Positions 35,790 to 45,331 of a DNA stretch of 64,000 nt are shown one piece after another. The notes under the pieces were generated by a model. The model saw only the letters and a program-made list of their open reading frames with translations. It searched no databases and was not told the origin of the DNA. This stretch comes from Pseudomonadota bacterium (GTDB taxonomy: Bacteria > Myxococcota_A > Polyangia > Polyangiales > Polyangiaceae), in NCBI GenBank assembly GCA_023423895.1, contig JAFAER010000045.1:1-64000 (forward strand). The letters are read 5' to 3'. Each line of letters opens with the position of its first letter. Positions within the stretch are counted from its first letter, which is position 1. The position numbers and the translations under genes are program-made.

Positions 35790-36488
35790 ATGAAGACGAT
35801 CATCCTCTCGGGGCCCGGCAAGAACTCGCTGTCGACGGCGCTCATGCAGCGGACGCTCGCGGAGGTGCGCGACGCGAAAGACGAACCGATTTTCCTGACG
35901 GGCGACGGTGACGCGTTCTCGGCGGGACTCAACCTGAAGGAGCTCTCGACGCTCGACGTCGCCCGGATGACGACGTTCCTCGGCACGCTCGAGGAGCTCG
36001 TCAAGGCGCTCTACGAACATCCGGCGCCCGTCGTCGCCTGGGTGAACGGCCATGCGATCGCGGGAGGGTGCGTCCTCGCGCTCTGCGCCGACATGCGCGT
36101 GATGACGGCACGCGAAGGCGTCCGCATCGGGCTCAACGAGGTCGCGCTCGGCCTCCGGTTCCCGCCGCTGACATTCGCGATGGTCCGGGCGCGCCTCACC
36201 GCTCCATCGCTCGAGCGCGTGTTGCTCGAATCCGCCCTCTACGAGGCGGCGGACGCTCGCGCGCTCGGCCTCGTCGACGTCGTCGGCGAAGAGGCGGTCG
36301 CCCGCATGATGCTCTCGAAGCTCGCCTCGCATCCGCGAGACATCTACGCGGCGACGAAGCTCTTGCTCCGTCCGCGTCTCGAGACCGCCGAAGACGACCG
36401 CCGCAAGTTCCGCGAAGACACGATCCCGTATTGGGCATCGCCGGAGCGCCGCGCTGCGCTGCTTGCGTTGATCGAGAAGCGACGCTGA
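35790..36488 (+). CDS. Crotonase-family enoyl-CoA hydratase/isomerase
   Basis: A 232-residue, slightly short crotonase fold. The oxyanion-hole segments are DAFSAGLNLKEL (about 41-52) and NGHAIAGGCVLALCADMRVM (about 89-108), and the candidate acid/base Glu is in GLNEVALGL (about 117). A second catalytic Glu typical of hydratases is not obvious, so it may be an isomerase, hydrolase or other crotonase. No ribosome-binding site is clear. It is not in an operon with other fatty-acid genes here. Confidence 0.85.
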   Translation: MKTIILSGPGKNSLSTALMQRTLAEVRDAKDEPIFLTGDGDAFSAGLNLKELSTLDVARMTTFLGTLEELVKALYEHPAPVVAWVNGHAIAGGCVLALCADMRVMTAREGVRIGLNEVALGLRFPPLTFAMVRARLTAPSLERVLLESALYEAADARALGLVDVVGEEAVARMMLSKLASHPRDIYAATKLLLRPRLETAEDDRRKFREDTIPYWASPERRAALLALIEKRR

Positions 36489-36649
36489 GCACCGAGCGAC
36501 GCGACGAACGACGCACTTACCAGGCAAGCTGACCACTGGTCGCTCGCGAGACCGTGGGAACGTCTCCTCCATATTTGGTGTTCGAGCGCGCGTCGTGCGC
36601 GCGCACGACGATGTTCCTTCGTAGGCTCCGGCTCGGAGGCACAGCTCGA

Positions 36650-37462
36650 ATGCGTACCGTTCTTCTAGGTCTTGGAATCACGTTCGTCTCGATCGCGTGC
36701 GGGGGCAGCAGTGACGACAGCGTTCCCGGCGATCCGTACACGAGCGCGCCGAACACGACGGTCGTCGTCGGCGCAGGCTCGGGTGCGGGGACGGTGACCC
36801 GGACGCCGGCGGGCGGCGAGTGCATCCAGCTGCCGTCCGGGGAGTGCGTGCGGCCGCAGGACAAGTGCAAGAACGGCGAGCGCGCCGACGTCGTCGTCGA
36901 CTCGAAGGGGAAGGTCGTCGAGATCGTCTGTTATCCAGCGTCGTCGAACCCGACGCCGATCGACGGTCAGGGGAACATCGAGCTCGGCAAGGAGAACAAG
37001 GGCGTCGTCTCGATCGACGGCGCCGACGACGGGATCGACGTCGCAGGAGACGTCACGTCGAGCGGCAACAACGTGACTGTCTACGGTCAGGGCGCAGCCG
37101 TGTCCGTGATCGGCGGAAAGGTGACGGCCGAGGGGAACAACTTCGCGATGCGCGGCGTCACCGTGAAGGGGAACGTCGAGGTGTCGGGCAACAACGCCGC
37201 GTTGGTGCTGTGCGTCGTCGAAGGCGACGTCATCATCCGCGGCAACAACACGGTGATCGCGGATTGCACGGTGCTCGGGAAGATCCGGATCGACGGCAAC
37301 AACACGGTCCTCGTGGCCAACGAGGTCGGCCAGGGCATCGCGCTCTCCGACGCGAAGAACACGGTCTGCGACGCAAACGTCGCCTGGACCGATGCGAACG
37401 GCAACAAGCTGCTCGACCCCGGCGAGACGGGGGCCGCCATCAGCTGCGAGCAGAAGAACTGA
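36650..37462 (+). CDS. DUF3060-type beta-helix lipoprotein
   Basis: The start is ATG 36650 with GGAGG 10 nt upstream. The signal peptide ends in SIAC (Cys near 17), an acceptable lipobox, followed by a Gly/Ser-rich spacer. From residue 110 the sequence repeats a short unit with G-N-N turns (SGNNVTVYG, EGNNFAMRG, SGNNAALVLC, RGNNTVIADC, DGNNTVLVAN), as expected for a right-handed parallel beta-helix with one turn per unit. DUF3060 proteins look like this. Function is unknown; surface exposure is likely. Its stop is 10 bp from that of the convergent transglutaminase gene. Confidence 0.8.
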   Translation: MRTVLLGLGITFVSIACGGSSDDSVPGDPYTSAPNTTVVVGAGSGAGTVTRTPAGGECIQLPSGECVRPQDKCKNGERADVVVDSKGKVVEIVCYPASSNPTPIDGQGNIELGKENKGVVSIDGADDGIDVAGDVTSSGNNVTVYGQGAAVSVIGGKVTAEGNNFAMRGVTVKGNVEVSGNNAALVLCVVEGDVIIRGNNTVIADCTVLGKIRIDGNNTVLVANEVGQGIALSDAKNTVCDANVAWTDANGNKLLDPGETGAAISCEQKN

Positions 37463-37472
37463 GCCTGGCGCT

Positions 37473-39218
37473 TCAGGGGGGCGTGGCCGTCGAGACCGCG
37501 CGCGCTGCACGCTCGACGGCGCGCGCCACGTCCGACTCTTCGCCAATCTCGCCGTAGCGGAACCTCGCGTAGTCGAGGAGCGCTTGCGAGGCTTCGCGTG
37601 CCCACGCGGCGGTATCCTGTTCGAGCCGGCGTGCGAAGAGCTCGATCGGCTCGGAAGGCTCGCGCGTGTGACCGGCGCGGGCCAGTGCATCCGTGAGCGC
37701 TTCGAAGCAGGGGAGGGGGAGCGCCGCGCGGCGCGCGCCTCGAAGCCTTCGCACGCGGAGCCGTGCGGCGACCCAGCGGAGCGCGGAGAGCACGGCGACG
37801 ATGGCGACGAGCACGGCGGCGATGCCGAGAAGCCCGAGCCGGGCGAGCAACGACACCACTGCTTCGAAGCCGAGCGCGAGCGCGTCGCGGACGTGATCGA
37901 CCGCGCCCGGTCGGGGGGCGAACGTCTCGCTCGCGGGGGTCGGGTCCCAGCCCCTCCACGCGCCGTCGACCCACGCCTCGACCCACGCATGGGCGTTGCG
38001 ATCGCGCACGACCGCAAGCCCGGTGATCGGATTCACCTCGGTCACGCGATAGCCGCCGACGACGCGAGCCGGAATGCCGGACATGCGCGCCATCAGGGCC
38101 ATCGCAGACGCGAACATCTCGCAGTGGCCGGCGCGGTGGACCGACACGAAGTCGACGATCGGATCGATGCCCACGTCGCGCGGGACCGCGAGCGAATATT
38201 CGAATCGCGAGAGCTCTTGCTCGATCGCCTGGAGCTTCTCGCGGTCCGTGTTCGCTCCGGCCGTCCAGCCCTCGGCGATCGCTTCGAGCGCGCGCCGCAC
38301 GCGTGGTGGGACGTCGAGATCGGCCGGCGATGGTGGCGCGACGTGGGCTTGTGGGACGGCGCAGTCGCGCGTGCGGTACGTGAGCGTCGCCGGATCGTCG
38401 CCGCGGCCTCGCCTCACGACGCCGAACGCATCGATCTCGATGGCGCCGCTCGGAACGCGGAGATCGCACGCGTTGCCGGGGAGGAACCACCGCATGTCCT
38501 CGCCGTTCGGAGCGCCGCGTACGAGTGTCATCCGTGTCGTGCCCGCGTCGCTGGCTGGCGGTGCGGGGGCGGCGTGGCCTTTGCGACCTTCGACCGTCGT
38601 CACCCAGAACGGTGGATCGTAGTGGTCGTAGACGGCGCCTCGAAGATACTCGGGGCGCTCTCCCTCGATGCGCATGACGACCGTGTCGCTGAGAAGCATG
38701 CCCCTCGTCGAGCCGAGGACCATCCTCGTGGAGAACGCCGTCGCCTCCTCGGCGTCGCCGCCCCCGAACATCGCGTTGATGCGCCTCTCGATGCGCTCGG
38801 CGAGCCAAGGAAGCCCGGCGACGAGCCCCGCAGTGACGATCGACGCGGTCACGAGCAAGACCGCGGCGGACCGGATCGGAAGCCGCCCGTGCTCCGCGGC
38901 CGCCCGAACGGCACGCCTCGTCCGCGCGGCGCGCATCGACACGAGACACCCGACGAGGAAGAGGGCACCCGCGACGCCGTAGGCCGGACCCGCGTCGACT
39001 TGTCCAGCCGCGATGACGCTGGCGAGCGCAAGGATGACGCTCGCATGCGCGCGCACGACGTTGCGCCGGAGGACGACCGCGGTGACCCATGCCGCCACGA
39101 CACACGCAACGGCGATCGCCCGCGGAATCATCCCGAGCGGGCGCGTCGCAGCGACGAGTGCAAGGACGGCCGAGGCCCCCGCGGCCGGAAGGAAGCGCGT
39201 GAAGAGAGAGTCCCTCAC
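37473..39218 (-). CDS. Membrane transglutaminase-like protein with DUF4129-like C-terminus
   Basis: 581 aa. Several N-terminal transmembrane helices (within 5-125) are followed by an extracytoplasmic papain-like transglutaminase core with triad Cys366 (RAGHCEMF), His410 (NAHAWVEAW) and Asp425 (GWDPTP). Another membrane helix near 450-475 precedes a DUF4129-like cytoplasmic tail. GTG 39218 overlaps the DUF58 stop by 4 bp (GTGA). The trio MoxR ATPase, DUF58 and transglutaminase is widespread and usually thought to act together in envelope protein maturation or complex assembly; the substrate is unknown. Confidence 0.9.
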   Translation of the reverse strand: MRDSLFTRFLPAAGASAVLALVAATRPLGMIPRAIAVACVVAAWVTAVVLRRNVVRAHASVILALASVIAAGQVDAGPAYGVAGALFLVGCLVSMRAARTRRAVRAAAEHGRLPIRSAAVLLVTASIVTAGLVAGLPWLAERIERRINAMFGGGDAEEATAFSTRMVLGSTRGMLLSDTVVMRIEGERPEYLRGAVYDHYDPPFWVTTVEGRKGHAAPAPPASDAGTTRMTLVRGAPNGEDMRWFLPGNACDLRVPSGAIEIDAFGVVRRGRGDDPATLTYRTRDCAVPQAHVAPPSPADLDVPPRVRRALEAIAEGWTAGANTDREKLQAIEQELSRFEYSLAVPRDVGIDPIVDFVSVHRAGHCEMFASAMALMARMSGIPARVVGGYRVTEVNPITGLAVVRDRNAHAWVEAWVDGAWRGWDPTPASETFAPRPGAVDHVRDALALGFEAVVSLLARLGLLGIAAVLVAIVAVLSALRWVAARLRVRRLRGARRAALPLPCFEALTDALARAGHTREPSEPIELFARRLEQDTAAWAREASQALLDYARFRYGEIGEESDVARAVERAARAVSTATPP

Positions 39219-40477
39219 CACGAGAGCGGCTCCTTCGAGCGGAGCGCCTTCGCGAGCTCCTCGTCGACGACGAGCAACGTGCACGCGAGCCCGTGCGCAC
39301 GCAGACGTCGCTCGAGCGTCTTCTGCTCCGACTCGGGGCCGTGACGCGGGACGATCGCGATGACGCTCGAGAGCTGGGCGAGGTGCGGTTCGAGCCGCGC
39401 GACGAGCCTGCTCGCGGCCAGGTCCGGGCCGCGCTGCACTGCCGCGAGGAGCTCGAGGGCCTGATCGAGCCGGCCCAGGCTGCGGCCGAGCGTGAGCTCG
39501 TGAACGACGTCGCCGACGACGAGGACGTCGATCAACGCCTCTCCGCGCGAGAGGTGGGCGATCACGCCTGCAGCCAGCTCGATCGCGGCCTCGAGCAGGT
39601 CCGGATCCATGCTCGCGCTCGTGTCGAGCACGACGCCGACGCGCGTGAAGTACTCCTGCTGGTACTCGCGGACGGCGGGCTTGCCCGTGCGGGCCCACGT
39701 CTTCGCGTGCAGGTCGCGAACGGGATCGCCCGGGCGATACGGGCGGACGCCGAGCAGATCCATGGATTCACCTGCCTTCGACGCGAGCGCTACACCTCCG
39801 GGCTGGTGTTTCGTCGCGATCGCGAGCGGCAGGCGAACGACGTTCGCGATCCGAGGCACCACGTAGACCTTCACTCCGTCGCTCGCGGTCCGCGGTCCAC
39901 AAGCGAGACCGAGCGGAGCAACGCGCGCTGCCGTGAACGGATCGAGATGGTGCAGCCCGCGCGCGACGAAGCACGCTTGCATCGTGGTCTCGACCGTCGC
40001 GCCTGGCTCGACGACGAGCTCGGGCGGCGGAGGGCCGGTCCAGGTGCCGTCCCACGGAAGGAACGGACCGCGGATGCGGATCGCGACGGCGTCCGTGGAA
40101 TCGGTGCCGCCAGGCGCTTGCTCGGAGCGGCAGGAGACCGTGAAGGTGACTTCGTCGCCGACCGTGACGCGGCGAGGGACGGAGACGCGGACGGTCGCAC
40201 GGTGCAACGCCAGGCTCCGCGCCGCGATCGCCGATCCGACCAACAGGCCGACGAGGATCGAGAACACGTAGAACGCGCTCGTTCGTTGCACGTCGACCAC
40301 GACCGCGCCTGCGATCGGCGCAACCACCGCGAGCATGCGGCCCTCGTCGGTGAAGGAGCCCCACGCGCCGACGAAGGGCAGGACGATGCGTCCGAGGCGG
40401 CCCTTGCGGAAGCGATCGCGCTCATCCTTGGTCTTCGGGATGAGGATGTGGTTCAGCCGTGCCAGGTCGATCCGCAT
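39215..40477 (-). CDS. DUF58 membrane protein
   Basis: 420 aa with two transmembrane helices near 48-85, a beta-rich middle, and the DUF58 signature LGVRPYRPGDPVRDLHAKTWARTGKPAVREYQQE (about 243-276). This is followed by a VWA-like fold containing VVLDTSASM, whose DTSAS resembles a MIDAS metal site. It starts 20 nt after the moxR stop, with TGGAG as ribosome-binding site, and overlaps the transglutaminase start. In the family, DUF58 proteins are presumed clients or adaptors of MoxR ATPases. Confidence 0.92.
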   Translation of the reverse strand: MRIDLARLNHILIPKTKDERDRFRKGRLGRIVLPFVGAWGSFTDEGRMLAVVAPIAGAVVVDVQRTSAFYVFSILVGLLVGSAIAARSLALHRATVRVSVPRRVTVGDEVTFTVSCRSEQAPGGTDSTDAVAIRIRGPFLPWDGTWTGPPPPELVVEPGATVETTMQACFVARGLHHLDPFTAARVAPLGLACGPRTASDGVKVYVVPRIANVVRLPLAIATKHQPGGVALASKAGESMDLLGVRPYRPGDPVRDLHAKTWARTGKPAVREYQQEYFTRVGVVLDTSASMDPDLLEAAIELAAGVIAHLSRGEALIDVLVVGDVVHELTLGRSLGRLDQALELLAAVQRGPDLAASRLVARLEPHLAQLSSVIAIVPRHGPESEQKTLERRLRAHGLACTLLVVDEELAKALRSKEPLSW

Positions 40478-40497
40478 CGAACGGCTCCATCAGGCAG

Positions 40498-41433
40498 TCA
40501 GACGGGTACTTGGACCTCGCGCGCGACCCGCCTCACGATCTCCTCGGGGGAAAGGCCTCCATAACGAGCCTCGGTCGTGAGCTGGACGCGGTGTGCCAGC
40601 ACGGGCCCCGCGAGCGCGTGGACATCGTCCGGGCTCACGTAGCTCCGGCCGTGGAGGAACGCGCGTGCCTGTGACGCCCGGAAGAACGCCAGCGCGCCGC
40701 GGGGGCTGATCCCGCGCTCGATCTGCGTCGCTTTGCGCGTCTGATGGACGATCTCGAGCAGATACCGCGCGACCGGCTCCTTCACCTCGACCTCACGCAC
40801 CTGCCCCTGGATGCGCACGATCTCTTCGCGGGTGCACACCGGCTCGACGTTCGACAGCGGATCCTCGATCCGGCGCGCATAGAGCATCGCGAGCTCCGCC
40901 TCTGCCGACGGATAGCCGACGCCGATACGGAGCAGAAAGCGATCGAGCTGCGCCTCGGGAAGAGGGTAGGTGCCCTGGTAGTCCGCCGGGTTCTGGGTCG
41001 CGACGACGAAGAAGGGAACGGGAAGCGCGCGCGTCGTACCGTCGACGGTTGCCTGCGACTCGTTCATCGCCTCGAGGAGCGCCGATTGCGTGCGCGGCGA
41101 TGCCCGGTTGATCTCGTCCGCGAGCAGCACGTTCGTGAAGATCGGTCCGGGATGAAACGAGAGTGAGCCGTCTCGCGGGTTCAGGATCTGAGACCCGAGG
41201 ATGTCCGTCGGGAGGAGATCGGGCGTGAACTGCGCGCGCGTGAACGTGACGTCGAGCGCTCGCGCCAGCGCCTTGGCGAGGGTCGTCTTGCCGACGCCGG
41301 GCACGTCCTCGACGAGCACGTGACCCGCGCCCAGCAGCGCGACGAGCAGGAGATCGATCACGTCGTCCTTCCCCGACAGCACACTTCCCATCGCCTGCTT
41401 CAGGCGGTTCACGGTCGCATGGGTCGAGCTCAA
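40498..41433 (-). CDS. MoxR-family AAA+ ATPase
   Basis: 311 aa. Walker A GVGKTT is at 46-51 in EDVPGVGKTTLAKALA, Walker B VLLADEINRASPRTQSALLEAM at about 103-124, and sensor 1 FFVVATQNPADYQGTYPLPEAQLDRFL follows. MoxR proteins act as chaperones that assemble metal- or VWA-domain complexes. The first codon is TTG 41433; ATG 41391 (M15) is an alternative, but the longer form matches family length. It is the first gene of a three-gene minus-strand operon. Confidence 0.95.
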   Translation of the reverse strand: MSSTHATVNRLKQAMGSVLSGKDDVIDLLLVALLGAGHVLVEDVPGVGKTTLAKALARALDVTFTRAQFTPDLLPTDILGSQILNPRDGSLSFHPGPIFTNVLLADEINRASPRTQSALLEAMNESQATVDGTTRALPVPFFVVATQNPADYQGTYPLPEAQLDRFLLRIGVGYPSAEAELAMLYARRIEDPLSNVEPVCTREEIVRIQGQVREVEVKEPVARYLLEIVHQTRKATQIERGISPRGALAFFRASQARAFLHGRSYVSPDDVHALAGPVLAHRVQLTTEARYGGLSPEEIVRRVAREVQVPV

Positions 41434-41511
41434 GGCACCCCGAGGATAAACCCCAGGCGGAACGCGATTGAGTGGAAATGACGACCGATTCGTCCAACAC
41501 TGTCGAAGGTC

Positions 41512-42273
41512 ATGACGACGAAGCCCGGCCTCGCTCTTCGCGTCTCTGCGCTCGCGCTGCTCGCCGCGGGATGCTCGACCGCGAGCAGTGCTCAGCCGAG
41601 CCGTCCGGTCGCGGCGGCATCACCTCCGAAAGACGACGGCAAGTCCGCGCAGGGCGGCACGGGGGGCACGGGCCATTCCGCCGCGCTCGAACAGCTCAAG
41701 CTCGCGCCGATCGTCCCCAAGGCGGACAAGCAGCATGCGGTCCTCGTGCCGCTTCCTGACGCGGAGCACTGGACGCGTGTTCGCTTCCTGACGCTGAAGA
41801 GCCTGGTCGGGTTCCGGTACGGCAAGGACCATCACGCGATCTTCGCGGGCTTCGTCACGCACGTCGACGACAACTCCGTGCAAGGTGCATGCAACAAGAG
41901 CTTCGAGCAATATGCAGCTCCGTGGGTCGATGCGTTCGAGGTCGAGCTGAAGCACGAGACTCCCATCGCGTTCACGTGGAGCGCTCCGTCGCCTCCTGCG
42001 CCGCCGGGGCAAGATCCGCCTCCGAAGAAGATCGACATCGTCGACGTCGATCCGGTCCACGCCAAGACGGCGACCGTCCTCTCACGCGAGTCTTACGAGG
42101 CTGCATGGGCGGCCTACCCGGCGTGGGGTGACAAGGCGTGCCTCGTGCTCGGCGTCGCCATCCCCGCGCGCGATGATCCGCAGCGTGCGCGCGAGGTGCG
42201 CGATCGATTCCTCCGTGAGGTGTTCCCGAAGGTCACCGTCACGGGGCACGAGGAGCCGAAGGAGCGCTACTGA
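41512..42273 (+). CDS. Lipoprotein of unknown function, 253 aa
   Basis: The signal peptide ends in LLAAGC (Cys near 21), a classic lipobox, followed by a Ser/Gly/Lys-rich linker. The mature domain (60-250) is soluble and contains TRVRFLTLKSLVGFRYGKDHHAIFAGFVTHV and a Pro-rich insert near 165-175. No catalytic motif or known family is recognised. AAGG lies immediately before the ATG at short spacing. It is divergent from moxR with 78 bp between. Confidence 0.7.
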   Translation: MTTKPGLALRVSALALLAAGCSTASSAQPSRPVAAASPPKDDGKSAQGGTGGTGHSAALEQLKLAPIVPKADKQHAVLVPLPDAEHWTRVRFLTLKSLVGFRYGKDHHAIFAGFVTHVDDNSVQGACNKSFEQYAAPWVDAFEVELKHETPIAFTWSAPSPPAPPGQDPPPKKIDIVDVDPVHAKTATVLSRESYEAAWAAYPAWGDKACLVLGVAIPARDDPQRAREVRDRFLREVFPKVTVTGHEEPKERY

Positions 42274-42324
42274 TCGGCGGGCGATGAGCCGTGGCCCATG
42301 CGAGCGGGATCCTCGCGCGTGATG

Positions 42325-43197
42325 TCAGCGTGAATAGGGACCGCGGCCCGGCGGCTGCGGCGCGCCATAAGGCTGCTGCTGGTGGCCTTGCGGCGCGCCA
42401 TAAGGCTGCGGCTGCGGGTGGCCTTGCGGCGCGCCATAAGGCTGCGGCTGCGGGTGGTGGTGGCCTTGCGGTGCGCCGTAAGGCTGCGGCTGCTGGTGGG
42501 CGTGCGGCGCGCCGTAAGGCTGCGGCTGCTGATGGGCCTGCGGCGCGCCATAAGGCTGCTGCTGGTGGTGGGCTTGCGGCGCGCCATAAGGCTGCGGCTG
42601 CGGAGCCCCGTACGCGGGCTGGCCGAACCCCCCCGCCGGCGGAGGCGGACCCGGGGGCGCGCCCATCGCGGGATGGTTCATCGCCGGCGGAGCGCCGTAG
42701 CCCATCGCGGGCGGAGCGCCGTAGCCCATCGCGGGCGCGGGCGGAGCGCCGTAGCCCATCGCCATGGGGGCACCATGCGGGGACTGGTCGGGCGCCGCCA
42801 TGTCACCCGCCTCGATCCCGATGGCCGCCATGAGCTCTGCGCGTCGGGCGTTCGAGCAGCGACCGAAGAGCATCCCGACGAGCGGGAAGGCCCCGAACGA
42901 AAGCGCCGACATGACGAGCAACGCGATCCCGAGCAACGCGAGGCCGTCGGCGAAGGCGCCGAATGCTCCGGCGATGCAGCCGAGGCCGCTCAGAATCGCG
43001 CCACCGCGCAGCCATCCGCTCGCGGCCGCCTTGAAGCTGAAGGGAAGCTTCACCCCGCCGTCCTCACCGACGAGGAACACCGTCTCGAACGGGACGAGCG
43101 GGACGAACATGAGGTGGAAGAAGCGGCAGCTGACGTGCCCCAGTCCCTCGATGACATCCGTGCGGCCGTAGCAGCGTGTGCCGTAGACGATGATCAT
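42325..43197 (-). CDS. Membrane protein with PYGAPQ/GYGAPP repeat tail
   Basis: 290 aa in three parts. The N-terminal 50 residues (MIIVYGTRCYGRTDVIEGLG) resemble a short beta-domain I recall at the start of uncharacterised Myxococcota membrane proteins. Two transmembrane helices lie at about 63-110. From residue 150 it is repetitive: three MGYGAPPA units, then about seven units of PQPYGAPQ with His/Gln spacers. The tail is disordered and Pro/Gln/Tyr-rich, as in proteins that form condensates or bind SH3-like partners. Function is unknown. The ATG has no striking ribosome-binding site. Confidence 0.75.
   Translation of the reverse strand: MIIVYGTRCYGRTDVIEGLGHVSCRFFHLMFVPLVPFETVFLVGEDGGVKLPFSFKAAASGWLRGGAILSGLGCIAGAFGAFADGLALLGIALLVMSALSFGAFPLVGMLFGRCSNARRAELMAAIGIEAGDMAAPDQSPHGAPMAMGYGAPPAPAMGYGAPPAMGYGAPPAMNHPAMGAPPGPPPPAGGFGQPAYGAPQPQPYGAPQAHHQQQPYGAPQAHQQPQPYGAPHAHQQPQPYGAPQGHHHPQPQPYGAPQGHPQPQPYGAPQGHQQQPYGAPQPPGRGPYSR
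42352..42617 (-). repeat. Coding minisatellite encoding PYGAPQ units
   Basis: About eight imperfect copies of a 33-45-bp unit centred on GGCGCGCCATAAGGCTGC (+ strand) or its GGCGCGCCGTAAGGCTGC variant. Unit lengths are multiples of three, so gain or loss of copies keeps the frame. Confidence 0.85.
42681..42766 (-). repeat. Second coding repeat encoding MGYGAPPA units
   Basis: Three copies of GGAGCGCCGTAGCCCATCGC (+ strand), 24-30 bp apart, in the same gene as the PYGAPQ array but with a different unit. Copy changes would be in frame. Confidence 0.8.
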
Positions 43198-43483
43198 GCT
43201 CGATGTCTCCCCAGCGGTGCGTCGACGAGAACGCTCGTCACGTCACGAGGCGCGGCGCTGATCCTGCCTTGCTTCGCGTCGTGGGGGAATGCCCCGAAAG
43301 GGGGATGCTCCCGTGTCGACGGACGATCTCGGCGACTCCGCCCGCGATGGTGCGAGGACGTGCTCCGGATGCGCCAGACCTCCACACCTCGCGATGGATG
43401 CGGCTTGGAACGCGCACCCTCGTGAGCTGGTGAGCAAGCTCCTTCCCTTGTTCTCTTGTTCGTCGGTTGATGCGAAGCGTCGT

Positions 43484-44356
43484 TCAGCGTGCGCGCCGAC
43501 CGAACGCGCTCGGATCGACGTCGCCGGAGCGCAACATGTGGCGATCGGAGCAGAGCTCGGGCGCTGACGCGAGGCGCTTCGCGTCCTCCGGTCCGAGCTT
43601 CTGCGCCAGATCGTCTTCGAACGTCTTCGACTCCTTCGTCAGGAGGAGCGCGAGTTGCTCCACGGGAGGCATCTCGCCCACCGATTTCGGCGCCTCACGC
43701 TTTCCAGCCTGGACCTCGGCGACGCGCGAGAGCGCCGCCTTCGTCGCATCCGGATTCGTCTTCCGCGCGCTGTTGCCGATGACGTCGATGCAGGAGCTGA
43801 TCCCGACCTTGTCCGCCGCTTCGGCGCTGCCGAGCACCTGCGCGCAGAGCGGCTTGATCTGATCGGTCATTCGCTTGTTGGACGCCTCGTAGGCCGCCTG
43901 CAGTGCATCCGTGTCCTGCGGCGCCAGCCCGAGGCGGTCGACGACGCGCTCGTTCGGCACCCACGGCGTGTCGCGAATGCACGGGATGCGCGTCGGGACG
44001 ACACCGGTCTCGGCCATGCGCTCCCAATCTTCCTTCGTCATCGGCCCGCGCTCGCGTCGTCGGGCGCGCCCGCCGGAGTCGGCCGGTGCGGGCGCTGCCG
44101 ACGCGGGCGCTGCGGCCGTGCCGACGGGTTGTTCGCCGAGCTCCGCGAGCCTTCGATCGCATTCGTGGAGCGCGGCGGTCAGGTTCGCGTTCGCCTTCGC
44201 GAGGGCGCTCTCGTCCGCGTCGGTCGCGGGCTCGGGCGTGACCGAACCGACCGGCGACGGCGCAGACCTCTGTGGAGGGAACGCTGTCCATGCCCCGCTG
44301 GTCGTCACGGCTCCGAGCAGGAATGCGATTGCGCCGACCACCCAGGGCTTCGCCAT
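43484..44356 (-). CDS. N-terminally anchored hypothetical protein, 290 aa
   Basis: A hydrophobic segment at residues 4-25 is either a signal peptide without lipobox or a signal anchor. It is followed by an Ala/Pro/Ser-rich spacer (75-100) and a helical, charged domain with four Cys residues (IPCIRD, LCAQVL, SSCIDV, LCSDR). No family is recognised. The periplasm is the likely location. It is bracketed by gene-poor DNA at 43198-43483, where I see nothing, and by exonuclease III upstream. Confidence 0.7.
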   Translation of the reverse strand: MAKPWVVGAIAFLLGAVTTSGAWTAFPPQRSAPSPVGSVTPEPATDADESALAKANANLTAALHECDRRLAELGEQPVGTAAAPASAAPAPADSGGRARRRERGPMTKEDWERMAETGVVPTRIPCIRDTPWVPNERVVDRLGLAPQDTDALQAAYEASNKRMTDQIKPLCAQVLGSAEAADKVGISSCIDVIGNSARKTNPDATKAALSRVAEVQAGKREAPKSVGEMPPVEQLALLLTKESKTFEDDLAQKLGPEDAKRLASAPELCSDRHMLRSGDVDPSAFGRRAR

Positions 44357-44483
44357 GGGGAGACGATATCAGTGCTCCGTTCGCCTGCGAGCACCTCGGA
44401 CGAATCGAGCGAGAGCGACGACGAGCCGTCGCCGATCGTCGACGGCCTTCGCGCGTCGTCAATCCAAGCGGCGGTCTCCTCGA

Positions 44484-45263
44484 TCAATCGAGGACGGCGA
44501 CGACCGGAGCGTGATCGGACGGAATGGCACCCGACGTCTTGCCCTTCTTGCGGTAGTCGCGGTCGACGTAGACGTCGGTCACGCGGCTCGCGACGCCCGG
44601 CGTGGCGAACAGGAGATCGAGACGCATCCCCTCCTTCTTGTGGAAGGATCCCGCGCGATAGTCCCACCAGGAGAAGCCGGGATCGTCCGGGTAGCGCGTG
44701 CGATAGAGATCGACGAGGCCGGCCTCTCGGAGTCGCGTGAGGAGCGCGCGCTCCTCGTCGGTGTGAAAGATCTTTCCTTTGAAGCGGATGCCGCCATACG
44801 AGTCGAGATCCGTCCAGCAGACGTTGAAGTCGCCGCCGACGACGAGGGCCGCGTCGCGATCGGCGCGTGACTCGATGTGGTGTGCGAGCCGTTCGAGCCA
44901 GCCCAGCTTCACCTTGTAGTCGGCGTGGCTCAGCGTCTTGCCGTTCGGCACGTACACGCTAGCGACCTCGATGCCATGCACCTTCGCGACGACGAAGCGC
45001 GCTCCGTGCTCCGCAGCTCTGGGGAGCTCGCGCATCACGAGCTCCGGGCGCTCCTTTGCGATGACGGCAACACCGTTCCATCCTTGTTGGCCCGCGAGCA
45101 CCGCGTGATAGCCGGAGGCGCGCAGCTCGAGATGGGGGAACTCGTCCTCGGTGATCTTGAGCTCCTGGAGGCAGACGACGTCCGGCTGGCGTTCGGCGAG
45201 GAACTCAGCCAGGCGTTGTGACCGAGCGCGGATGCCGTTCACGTTCCATGTGGCGAGAAGCAC
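44484..45263 (-). CDS. xthA: Exodeoxyribonuclease III / AP endonuclease
   Basis: The enzyme cleaves DNA at abasic sites and trims 3-prime ends in base excision repair. It is a metal-dependent endonuclease/exonuclease/phosphatase fold of normal length (259 aa). Active-site segments are ATWNVNGIRAR (4-14), LQELK (32-36), the Asn/Asp pair in GGDFNVCWTDLDSYGG (about 144-159) and the C-terminal PSDHAPV with catalytic His. The start is GTG 45263. It lies 68 nt downstream of the antiporter-EIIA gene. Confidence 0.95.
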   Translation of the reverse strand: MLLATWNVNGIRARSQRLAEFLAERQPDVVCLQELKITEDEFPHLELRASGYHAVLAGQQGWNGVAVIAKERPELVMRELPRAAEHGARFVVAKVHGIEVASVYVPNGKTLSHADYKVKLGWLERLAHHIESRADRDAALVVGGDFNVCWTDLDSYGGIRFKGKIFHTDEERALLTRLREAGLVDLYRTRYPDDPGFSWWDYRAGSFHKKEGMRLDLLFATPGVASRVTDVYVDRDYRKKGKTSGAIPSDHAPVVAVLD

Positions 45264-45331
45264 GAGGGCTGTCTAGATCGGGCCGACGCCCGTGTCGACT
45301 GCCGGAAGAGCTTCGTGGAGCCGCGGCAGCT

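Noticed and set aside
42352..42617. CRISPR-like spaced repeats
   Set aside because: The repeats are in frame and encode PYGAPQ units, spacers are themselves repetitive, and no cas gene is nearby.
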